Assembly: GCA_958295905.1 (NCBI GenBank)
Contig: OY282382.1
Span: forward strand, 1,388,001-1,452,000
Direction: 5' to 3'
Source of the DNA: an uncultured Vicinamibacterales bacterium
GTDB lineage: Bacteria > Acidobacteriota > Vicinamibacteria > Vicinamibacterales > UBA8438
DNA length: 64,000 nt
Positions 45,287-52,391 of the stretch are shown here, one piece after another. Both the position numbers and the translations under genes were made by a program. Position 1 is the stretch's first letter. The number at the start of each line of letters is the position of its first letter. Below the pieces are notes generated by a model, which was given only the letters and a program-made list of their open reading frames with translations, ran no database searches and was not told where the DNA came from.

Positions 45287-46576
45287 CACTTCTGTCCCAC
45301 ACACCTTCAAGTGAAGGCGGCTTGAACCTTCCATGTCTGATAGAATGATTGGTAGCATAAGTCATTCAAAAGACAGGAGATCCAAGCCGTGGCTCATCAT
45401 AACACAGTCTTCGCGCAGCTTCTCAAGTTCCTTCCGAGACATGAATTCGAGGCCGAAGCTCGCCGGCACCAGCGCGGTCAGGGGTTGCGCGTCATGAGCC
45501 GCTGGGCGCAGTTCGCGGCCCTTGGCTTGGCGCAGTTGACGGGCCGACAGAGCCTGCGGGATATCGTGAGCAACTTGGCCGCCCAAGGACGCAAACTCTA
45601 TCACCTCGGCGTGGGGACGGTCAGCCGCTCGTCGTTGGCCCGGGTCAATACCGAACAGCCGTACACCCTCTACGAAGCGCTGTTCGAACGCCTGTTGGGC
45701 CGCTGCCGGGAGCACGCGCCGAGGCACGGCTTTCGATTCAAGAACAAGTTGTACGCCGTCGATGCGTCCACCATCGATTTATGTCTGGCGGTCTTCCCGT
45801 GGGCGACGTTTCGACGCACGAAGGCGGCCGTCAAGCTGCACGTCGGTCTGGATGAGGCGGGCCATCTACCGAGCTTCGTCAGTGTGACCGAAGGCAAGAC
45901 CGCCGATGTCACGGTCGTCCGCACCTGGATATTTCCGGCCGGCAGCGTGGTCGTGGCGGACCGGGCGTATATGGACTTCAAGTGGTTCCATCAGTTGCAG
46001 GCGCAGGGCGTGACCTTCGTGACGCGCCTGAAGCGGGGCGTGCGGTATCGGGTCACGGACACGCACGGCGTCCGCCGCGGGACCGGCGTCATCAGCGACG
46101 AGACGATCGAGCTGACGAGCGCTCGCGGCCGGAAGGCGTATGCCGCGCCGCTGCGGCGGGTGGTCTACAAGGACCCGGTGACGAAGAACCGGTACGTGTT
46201 CGTGACCAACAACACGACGTGGGTGGCCAAGACGATTGCGGACATCTACAAATCCCGGTGGCAGATCGAGCTGTTTTTCAAGTGGATCAAGCAGCATCTG
46301 AAGGTGAAGCGGTTCGTGGGCCGGTCGAAGAACGCGGTCATGACGCAGCTATGGGTGGCGATGTGCATGTACTTGCTGTTGGCGTATCTCAAGTTCGTCA
46401 TGCGAGTGAGTTGGAGCCTTCACCGGATGCTGCAGGTCCTCCAGCTCAACGTGTTCGAACGTCGCCTACTCCAGGAGCTCTTCACGACGCCGTCGCCACC
46501 CGGTCCTTCCAGCCCTCCCGGCCCCCAACTGCCGCTGATGTGGGCCTAGAATCGCCAAAATTGTGGGACACTAGTG
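45287..46576 (+). mobile_element. IS4-family insertion sequence
   Basis: About 1,290 bases with terminal inverted repeats CACTTCTGTCCCACA (left) and TGTGGGACACTAGTG (right), 13 of 15 matching. It is flanked by direct repeats GTGCGGCCC. It carries one intact transposase gene and looks recent because the duplications are perfect. Confidence 0.85.
45389..46549 (+). CDS. IS4-family transposase
   Basis: A 386-residue DDE transposase with a GTG start behind AGGAGATCCAAGCC. The N-terminus MAHHNTVFAQLLKFLPRHEF contains the DUF4372-like head. The catalytic residues are Asp in LYAVDASTIDLCL, Asp in VVVADRAYMDFKW and Glu in YKSRWQIELFFKWIKQHLKV, the Y-(2)-R-(3)-E-(6)-K signature of IS4. A stop-free frame and complete ends suggest it is still active. 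The C-terminus is a Pro-rich tail (TPSPPGPSSPPGPQLP). Confidence 0.9.
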   Translation: MAHHNTVFAQLLKFLPRHEFEAEARRHQRGQGLRVMSRWAQFAALGLAQLTGRQSLRDIVSNLAAQGRKLYHLGVGTVSRSSLARVNTEQPYTLYEALFERLLGRCREHAPRHGFRFKNKLYAVDASTIDLCLAVFPWATFRRTKAAVKLHVGLDEAGHLPSFVSVTEGKTADVTVVRTWIFPAGSVVVADRAYMDFKWFHQLQAQGVTFVTRLKRGVRYRVTDTHGVRRGTGVISDETIELTSARGRKAYAAPLRRVVYKDPVTKNRYVFVTNNTTWVAKTIADIYKSRWQIELFFKWIKQHLKVKRFVGRSKNAVMTQLWVAMCMYLLLAYLKFVMRVSWSLHRMLQVLQLNVFERRLLQELFTTPSPPGPSSPPGPQLPLMWA

Positions 46577-46924
46577 GTGCGGCCCCGTCGCGCTGTCCGG
46601 TCGCCGCCATCGACCCGTTCATCCGCAACGCCGGTTGTCCTGTCGATGGCTGCCCCGTCGAGCCGCGCACGGTGTTGGCGCGCGAGGAACAGAAGCTCGT
46701 CGACTCGATGCTGGTCGTCGATCTGATTCATTTCGCGGAAACGACGGACGAACCGCTGGTCGTCGTATCGGCGGACGACGATCTCTGGCCGGGCATCCGT
46801 TTCGTGCTGCTGCGCAGCGCGCGCGTCATTCACGTGATTCCCCGCCGCGGCCGGGTGGATCGCAAGCGATACCGGTCCCTGGAAACCGAATCCTACTCGC
46901 AGGTCGTGATGTAGGGGAGCAAGC

Positions 46925-49213
46925 ATGCAATTCAACGACTTCAAGCGGGTCGTGACCTGCTTCGCCGACCGGGTGGACGATGTGGACACCAGCCGCGGCG
47001 AGCTGTTGGTGCAGATCCGAGACGAGACTATCACCGCCAGACTGCATCAGCGACCGGACGGATTGCTGGTCGAGGAGCACGATGAACGCATGCCGGCGGT
47101 GGCGTGGATAGTCAAGCGGCTGGCGAGGGTTCCGCTGCTGGCGGACCGGATCTGTTCGTATGTTTCGCCGCCGGAGCATTTCGTCCCGCCGTCCGGACGC
47201 TTCCTCGATCAACTCGACAAGAATCCGTCCGGTAACGATATTCCCCGGCCTGACGTGGTGGAGGCGATGACCGGCACGCTGAACCTGCGCCCAGCCGGCA
47301 CGACTTCCGTTCTTTATCTCACGTCGAATGCCGGTGAGGGGAAGACGTCGCTGATCAACCAAGTAGCCGTCAGACAGGCGAAGGAATACAAGGCCAAGCG
47401 GTCCGACTGGCTGCTCGTACCGGTTCCGCTGGGAGGACGCACTTTCCTCCATTTCGACGACGTGGTGATCTCAGCGCTGGTAAACAGGCTGCGGTTTCAG
47501 CTCTTGTACTACGATGCGTTCCTCGAGCTGGTTCGACTCGGCGTGCTGGTGCCCGCGTTTGACGGCTTCGAAGAGATGATTGTCGAGGCGTCTTCGGGCG
47601 AAGCCCTTTCAGCCCTCGGCAATCTCGTGGGCAAGTTGCGGTCCGCCGGCACGCTGCTCGTCGCCGCCCGCACGGCCTACTTCGACTATCCGAATTTCGG
47701 CTCGCAGGCGCGATTGTTCGACACCATCGGATCGGACGGTGACGTTGCTTTCGGACGGCTGTCGCTGAATCGGTGGGACCATGACACGTTCCGGCGGTAC
47801 GCCGGCAAGCGACACATCCCCGACCCGGACCGCTTGTTTGCGGTGGTGTCGGAGCGGCTGGGCGACGACCGGCACCCCGTGCTGACCCGCGCCGTGCTGG
47901 TCAAGCGTTTGGTCGATGTCGCAACCGAGGATGACGATCTGTCCACCCTGCTGGATCGCATCGGTCAGGATCAGCGGGACTACTTCCACGATTTCGTTGG
48001 CGGTATCGTCGAGCGGGAAGCCCGTTTCAAGTGGACTGACAAGTCAGGTGACTCATTGGGGGGGACGCTGCTGACGACCGACGAACATCACGAGCTGCTC
48101 TCCATGGTGGCGCAGGAGATGTGGTTGGGTGCGACCGACGAACTCGGAACCGACGTCGTGACCCTCGTGGTGGAGATGTTCGCAGATGCGAAGAAGAAGA
48201 GCCCGGCCGTTGCGCGGCAAATCCAAGAGCGGATCAAGCAGCATGCGCTTCTCGCGGTGACACGGATTGGTCGCACGGCGTTGGCGTTCGACCACGAGGA
48301 CTTTCGCGTCTTCTACCTCGGACAGGCGCTCGGGCGGGCGCTCGTTGAGTGCGACGCGGGCGCGGTGAGGTCGATCATCGACAAGGCGGCCCTGCCTGCA
48401 TCAAGCGTGCCGGAAGCGGCCGCCTGTGTTCGGCGGCGCGGCGGCGACGCGCTGGGAAGAATACTGGCGCTGCTCCAGACGCTGGCTGACGGGGTACTGC
48501 CGGCGTCATTCGTGCGGGAGAACTGCGGGGTGTTGACCCTGGCTCTGCTCGACCGCCAAAGCAGCGCCTGCGAGATGCGAAACATGAGTTTTCCGGTCGG
48601 CGCACTGTGCGGGCGGCACTTGACGAACGTCACGGTGAAGGGATCGTACTTTCACGCGACCCGCCTGACGGCCACGGAACTGTCTCGGTGCACCTTCGTG
48701 AACTGCCATTTCGAACACCTGGAGATCGACGGCTCCGAGCGGGTGTCAGACGCGTCGTTCGATGATGGGTGCCGCATTGACACTGTCGTGCGTGTGGGGG
48801 ACAACGGCGATCAGGTTGCACGTTTCGATCCAGAACAGATCCGGCGCGAACTTTCCCAGGCGGGGTTCGACATCTCTCGTGACGCGCCATCGAAGCAGGA
48901 CGTCGATGCGGAAGACGGCACCGATGACGATCTGGTCTTGGTGCAACGGCTTTTGCGGGCGTTTCTCCGTGCGACCGCACTGAACGAGTCGACGATCCGA
49001 CAGCGGCTGGGTGTGAATGCGAATCACTTCTTCAAGGTGTTGCTTCCGCGGCTGGAGCAGTCAGGTGTGGTCCAGGAGGTGCCGTACCTGGGGCACGGTA
49101 CGCAACGCCGGATGCGTCTGGTAGCTCCGATGACCCGTATCGAGGCGGCGATGCGCGTGTCGGGCGGCGACTTCGACAGATTCGTGTGCGAGGTTCGACA
49201 AGGCGCTGCGTGA
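46925..49213 (+). CDS. STAND-type NTPase partnered with NYN nuclease
   Basis: A 762-residue protein; the ATG follows GGGGAGCAAGC. Walker A is SNAGEGKTSLINQ near residue 140, Walker B is VPAFDGFEEMIVEA near 205, and LLVAARTAYFDYP is a sensor strand, as in NACHT/STAND switches. Residues ~560-605 hold pentapeptide-like repeats (NVTVKGSYFHATRLTATELS, then RCTFVNCHFEHLEI). The C-terminal ~90 residues look like a winged helix (NESTIRQRLGVNANHFFKVL). The likely role is a threat sensor that would activate the NYN nuclease; the partner is now disrupted. The 3' end abuts transposon debris, so the last residues may have been altered. Confidence 0.8.
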   Translation: MQFNDFKRVVTCFADRVDDVDTSRGELLVQIRDETITARLHQRPDGLLVEEHDERMPAVAWIVKRLARVPLLADRICSYVSPPEHFVPPSGRFLDQLDKNPSGNDIPRPDVVEAMTGTLNLRPAGTTSVLYLTSNAGEGKTSLINQVAVRQAKEYKAKRSDWLLVPVPLGGRTFLHFDDVVISALVNRLRFQLLYYDAFLELVRLGVLVPAFDGFEEMIVEASSGEALSALGNLVGKLRSAGTLLVAARTAYFDYPNFGSQARLFDTIGSDGDVAFGRLSLNRWDHDTFRRYAGKRHIPDPDRLFAVVSERLGDDRHPVLTRAVLVKRLVDVATEDDDLSTLLDRIGQDQRDYFHDFVGGIVEREARFKWTDKSGDSLGGTLLTTDEHHELLSMVAQEMWLGATDELGTDVVTLVVEMFADAKKKSPAVARQIQERIKQHALLAVTRIGRTALAFDHEDFRVFYLGQALGRALVECDAGAVRSIIDKAALPASSVPEAAACVRRRGGDALGRILALLQTLADGVLPASFVRENCGVLTLALLDRQSSACEMRNMSFPVGALCGRHLTNVTVKGSYFHATRLTATELSRCTFVNCHFEHLEIDGSERVSDASFDDGCRIDTVVRVGDNGDQVARFDPEQIRRELSQAGFDISRDAPSKQDVDAEDGTDDDLVLVQRLLRAFLRATALNESTIRQRLGVNANHFFKVLLPRLEQSGVVQEVPYLGHGTQRRMRLVAPMTRIEAAMRVSGGDFDRFVCEVRQGAA

Positions 49214-49221
49214 GATCGTGA

Positions 49222-49290
49222 CGAGCTGCGCGTAGTCGATGTCCATCCCGAAGGCCGCCTTGACCGCTTCGAGGCAGGGTTGACGTGCCG
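49222..49290 (-). pseudogene. IS1-family transposase scrap
   Basis: On the minus strand CLEAVKAAFGMDIDYAQLV matches the YLEAVE-AFG-DIDYAQLV block of IS1-type DDE transposases. Only about 20 residues are left, directly behind the NTPase stop. Confidence 0.5.
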
Positions 49291-49406
49291 AAGGGCCGAA
49301 AGGCGACCGGCTGACCCCCCGGCCGATGCGCCGTCCTCGTTCGGCGCATCGCCGCGGGCGGGAGCGAGGAACCTGCGAGACTCCGCGCCGTATAGGATCA
49401 GGTAGG

Positions 49407-49649
49407 GGACGGGCCGCCGCGGCGGGCTGTCCCATCGCCACCGGCGTCATCGAAGGGGCGTGCCGGCGCTGGGGGTACTGGGTCCGCGACCGGATGGAGT
49501 CGACCGGTGCTCGCCGGTGCCTGGTTGGCGCCGAGACGGTCATGAAGCTCCGGGCGCTGCGAGCCAGTGGTGACCGGTGCGTACCGGGACTCCACGAAGC
49601 GCGCGAGTACGAGCCGGAACGAACGCGCAGCGATACCCTGATGGAATAG
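49407..49649 (+). pseudogene. ISKra4-family transposase C-terminal remnant
   Basis: Reads [20 protein letters not shown] followed by [29 protein letters not shown] and LHEAREYE. This is the end of ISKra4-type transposases ([22 protein letters not shown].TG). The rest of the gene is missing and a short insertion disturbs the ACRHLVKDR stretch. Confidence 0.65.
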
Positions 49650-49792
49650 CGCCGCCGGTCACCGAGCCGCCTCCGCCGCCCTCCTCATCACGCCTTCGAC
49701 GGGTCGAGTAGCTCTTGCCGCGCCGCTCGCGGAAGGGCCGCCGACGCAGAGCCGCCCCCCAACCGGGGTTCGACCAATAATTTGGGAATGGA

Positions 49793-51076
49793 ATGGAACA
49801 CCAGGAGAAGACAAGCGAGAAAGCCGCCAAGACCCTCCCCAAGAAACGCCGGCAGACCAAGCGCAGGGGCAGGCACCCCGACAAGGCCCTCTCCGCCGCC
49901 TTCTGCCGCAACGTCGCCGAGTCCGGGCGCTACGCCGACGGCAATGGCCTCTACCTGCACGTCGATCCCTCGGGGGCGCGCCGCTGGGTGCAGCGACTCG
50001 TGATCCGGGGCCGGCCCCGCGTCCTCGGTCTCGGCGGCTACGCCCTCGTCCCGCTCGCAGAAGCCCGCGAACTGGCGCTCGACAACCGCAGAATCGCGCG
50101 GGCGGGCGGGGACCCCCTGGCGGATCGACGCCGTTCCAAGGGCATCCCGACGTTCGAGGAAGCCGCCGGCAAGGTGTTCGCCATCTACCGCGGCGCGTGG
50201 CGGGATGGCAGCAAGACCGCGCAGCAGTGGGCGGCGAGCATGCGCGACCACGTGTATCCGCACATCGGCGACAAGAGCGTCGACCAGGTGACGACGGCCG
50301 ACGTCATGACGACGCTGCTGCCCATCTGGACGAGCAAGCACGTCACGGCGCGGAAGGTGCGCCAGCGCATCGGCACCGTCATGAAGTGGGCCATCGCCCA
50401 CGGCTACCGGAACGACAACCCGGCCGGCGACGCGATCACGGCGGCGTTGCCGAAACGCCCCCGGCCGGTCGAGCACCGGGCGGCGCTTCCGCACCGCGAG
50501 GTCGCCGCCGCGATTGCCACGGTTCGGGGCTCGGATGCGTGGCTCGGGACGAAGCTGGCGTTCGAGTTTCTGGTCTTGACGGCGGCGCGGTCCGCCGAGG
50601 TCCGGTTGGCGACGTGGGACGAGATGGACCTTGTCGCGCTGGTGTGGACGATTCCGGGGACGCGGATGAAGGCGAAGCGCGAGCACCGGGTGCCGCTGTG
50701 CCGCCGGTCGGTCGAGGTCCTGCGGGAGGCGGAGCAGCTCCGCCGGGTCTCGAACCGGGCCGCGTGGGGCGAGCTGGTGTTTCGGACCGTGCGCGGCAAG
50801 ACGGTCGACGGCGCGACCCTCTCGAAGCTCGTCAAGGATCTGGGCATCGCGGCGGTGCCGCACGGCTTCCGGTCGTCGTTCCGCGATTGGGCGTCCGAGC
50901 GGACGAACCACCCGCGCGAAGTGGTCGAGGCGGCGCTGGCGCACACCGTGAGGAACCAGACCGAGGCGGCCTACGCGCGGTCGGACCTGTTCGAGCGCCG
51001 CCGCCACCTGATGGACGACTGGTCGTCGTACATCGAGGAGGTGCGTGGTCAGCTCGTCCCCATGCGCCGCGGGTGA
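49793..51076 (+). CDS. Tyrosine integrase with DUF4102 arm domain
   Basis: A 427-residue site-specific recombinase of the P4/Sf6 type. The N-terminal arm-binding domain contains YADGNGLYLHVDPSGARRWV and GLGGYALVPLAEARELAL (DUF4102). The catalytic domain carries the Arg in LTAARSAEVRLATWDEMD, then PHGFRSSFRDWASE (HxxR), the late His in ALAHTV and the nucleophile Tyr in TEAAYARSDLFE. Integrases of this kind insert islands at tRNA 3' ends, but no tRNA or att repeat was seen beside it. A C-terminal copy exists at 3..203. The downstream tandem coiled-coil genes may belong to the same element. Confidence 0.9.
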   Translation: MEHQEKTSEKAAKTLPKKRRQTKRRGRHPDKALSAAFCRNVAESGRYADGNGLYLHVDPSGARRWVQRLVIRGRPRVLGLGGYALVPLAEARELALDNRRIARAGGDPLADRRRSKGIPTFEEAAGKVFAIYRGAWRDGSKTAQQWAASMRDHVYPHIGDKSVDQVTTADVMTTLLPIWTSKHVTARKVRQRIGTVMKWAIAHGYRNDNPAGDAITAALPKRPRPVEHRAALPHREVAAAIATVRGSDAWLGTKLAFEFLVLTAARSAEVRLATWDEMDLVALVWTIPGTRMKAKREHRVPLCRRSVEVLREAEQLRRVSNRAAWGELVFRTVRGKTVDGATLSKLVKDLGIAAVPHGFRSSFRDWASERTNHPREVVEAALAHTVRNQTEAAYARSDLFERRRHLMDDWSSYIEEVRGQLVPMRRG

Positions 51077-51149
51077 TTCTGCGGTTGCCGCGTCGGGTCT
51101 ACGCGGTTCACGCGGTGAGCGGTCGCCTTTTGCGTGCTACGCTACCAGT

Positions 51150-51455
51150 ATGAGCACCGACACGAAGGCGATCATCGGGACCATCGTGGGCACCGGCTTG
51201 GTGATGGCCGGCCTGCTGTCGGCGCAGATCTCCATCGGCAACGCCAGCTTGAACACCCGCATCGACGACGTGAACAACCGGATCGACGACGTGATCGACG
51301 GCATGCACCGCCGCATGGACCGCATCGAGGTCCGTCTGGACAGGTTCGACGAACGTCTGCGCGCCGTCGAGATCGCCTTCGGCAAGATCGATCAGCGGCT
51401 TGAGACGCTCGAACGCGCCATCCTGCCGACCGCACCGCCACCACCCGCCGATTGA
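51150..51455 (+). CDS. Small membrane-anchored coiled-coil protein, copy 1
   Basis: A 101-residue protein: MSTDTKAIIGTIVGTGLVMA and GLLSAQI form an N-terminal membrane helix. A heptad-rich stalk follows (NTRIDDVNNRIDDVIDGMHR, RMDRIEVRLDRFDERLRAVE), ending in a Pro-rich tail. No catalytic motif. It is the upstream member of a tandem pair directly behind the integrase gene. It may form parallel trimers or dimers at the membrane, and its function is unknown. Confidence 0.7.
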   Translation: MSTDTKAIIGTIVGTGLVMAGLLSAQISIGNASLNTRIDDVNNRIDDVIDGMHRRMDRIEVRLDRFDERLRAVEIAFGKIDQRLETLERAILPTAPPPPAD

Positions 51456-51701
51456 GACGCTCGAACGCACCATCCCACAGGCGGACGCCGTCACAGAGCC
51501 GGTGCGTTTGGCCGGCGAGCCTGACGGACCGGGCAGCGGACCGCGAACGCCGGTCTCGAAGCGCGCCTGTCCGCCAGCGAGACCCGATTGATTCGGCGGA
51601 TTGTCGGGGGCGTTGCGGCGGTCGGCGCGTTCTGCGGTTGCCGCGTCGGTCTACGCGGTTCACGCGGTGAGCGGTCGCCTCTTGCGTGCTACGCTACCAG
51701 C

Positions 51702-52028
51702 ATGAGCACGGACACGAAGGCGATCATCGGGACCATCGTGGGCACCGGCTTGGTGATGGCCGGCCTGCTGTCGGCGCAGATCTCCAGCGGCAACGCCAGC
51801 TTGAACACCCGCATCGACGACGTGAACAACCGGATCGATGACGTGAACACTCGCATCGATGACGTGATCGACGGCATGCACCGCCGCATGGACCGCATCG
51901 AGGTCCGTCTGGACAGGTTCGACGAACGTCTGCGCGCCGTCGAGATCGCCTTCGGCAAGATCGATCAGCGGCTTGAGACGCTCGAACGCGCCATCCTGCC
52001 GACCGCATCGCCACCACCCGCCGATTGA
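51702..52028 (+). CDS. Small membrane-anchored coiled-coil protein, copy 2
   Basis: A 108-residue near-duplicate of the preceding protein. It differs mainly by seven added residues (NTRIDDV), exactly one coiled-coil heptad, and by Ser for Ile after SAQI. The insertion keeps the heptad register, so the stalk is lengthened by one turn pair rather than broken. Same upstream sequence, hence probably the same expression signals. Confidence 0.7.
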   Translation: MSTDTKAIIGTIVGTGLVMAGLLSAQISSGNASLNTRIDDVNNRIDDVNTRIDDVIDGMHRRMDRIEVRLDRFDERLRAVEIAFGKIDQRLETLERAILPTASPPPAD

Positions 52029-52391
52029 GGTTCCCCCAGACTGGCGCCGCACCGCGGTGGATTTGCCGATCCCCACCAGGAACCTCGTGAAGCCCCCGAA
52101 CGTGGACTGCACCTTCTCCGCCATCCGTTCGCTGTAGCCTTCCACCGGCTCTTCCGCCTCCTCCACCTCGAACGCCGCGAAGTTGCCGGGTCGATCCTCT
52201 TCCAGCATCCGGCGGACCGCCCGTGCCCGGTTCACCCAAGCAACCCGCCCCATATAGACACGGATCCTTGATCACAGCTCGACCCCAGCGGCGAAGGCGA
52301 AGCCCGCCCCCTATAAACAGAGAAGCCCCCTCCCCCCGGGCGTCGGGGAGAGGGGGCTTCAAGGGAGGATTACGAACGCCGCCGCCGAACG
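52029..52391. other. Spacer with unassigned frame and stem-loop
   Basis: On the minus strand a ~70-codon frame (GRVAWVNRARAVRRMLEEDR, then FGGFTRFLVGIGKSTAV) ends inside the duplication; it could be a gene relic but no family was recognised. The strong stem-loop at 52322..52360 lies behind the surface-protein gene. Confidence 0.35.
52322..52360 (-). terminator. Stem-loop behind surface-protein gene
   Basis: GAAGCCCCCTCCCC pairs with GGGGAGAGGGGGCTTC with a short loop. It is about 30 bases after the stop at 52392 and is the best copy of the stem-loop that follows each sorting tail. Confidence 0.65.

Larger units (their letters stand above)
44767..46914 (+). pseudogene. NYN-domain nuclease gene, split by an IS4 element
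   Basis: The 5' part (to 45287) encodes VIILIDYDNLDTLVRRRGTR, the first acidic motif of a NYN/PIN-fold RNase. The 3' part (from 46587) encodes EEQKLVDSMLVVDLIHFAET followed by LVVVSADDDLWPGIRFVLL, the remaining acidic motifs. Between them sits an insertion sequence with a 9-10 base target duplication (GTGCGGCCC). Removing the element and one duplication (1,299 bases, divisible by three) restores an unbroken 282-residue protein across ...CAAP/SRCP... The gene ends 10 bases before the STAND NTPase gene, so the two formed an operon. The insertion must inactivate the nuclease. Confidence 0.85.
51075..52028 (+). repeat. Direct duplication carrying two small membrane-protein genes
   Basis: The segment from about TTCTGCGGTTGCCGCGTCGG at 51075 to 51455 is repeated from 51627 to 52028, nearly identical and including the promoter-proximal CTTTTGCGTGCTACGCTACC. 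The second copy contains 21 extra bases inside the coiled-coil region. Confidence 0.9.

Noticed and set aside
49755-49785. tRNA-like GGGGTTCGACC upstream of the integrase
   Set aside because: No matching T-stem, acceptor stem or anticodon arm could be found, so neither a tRNA nor an att site is supported.
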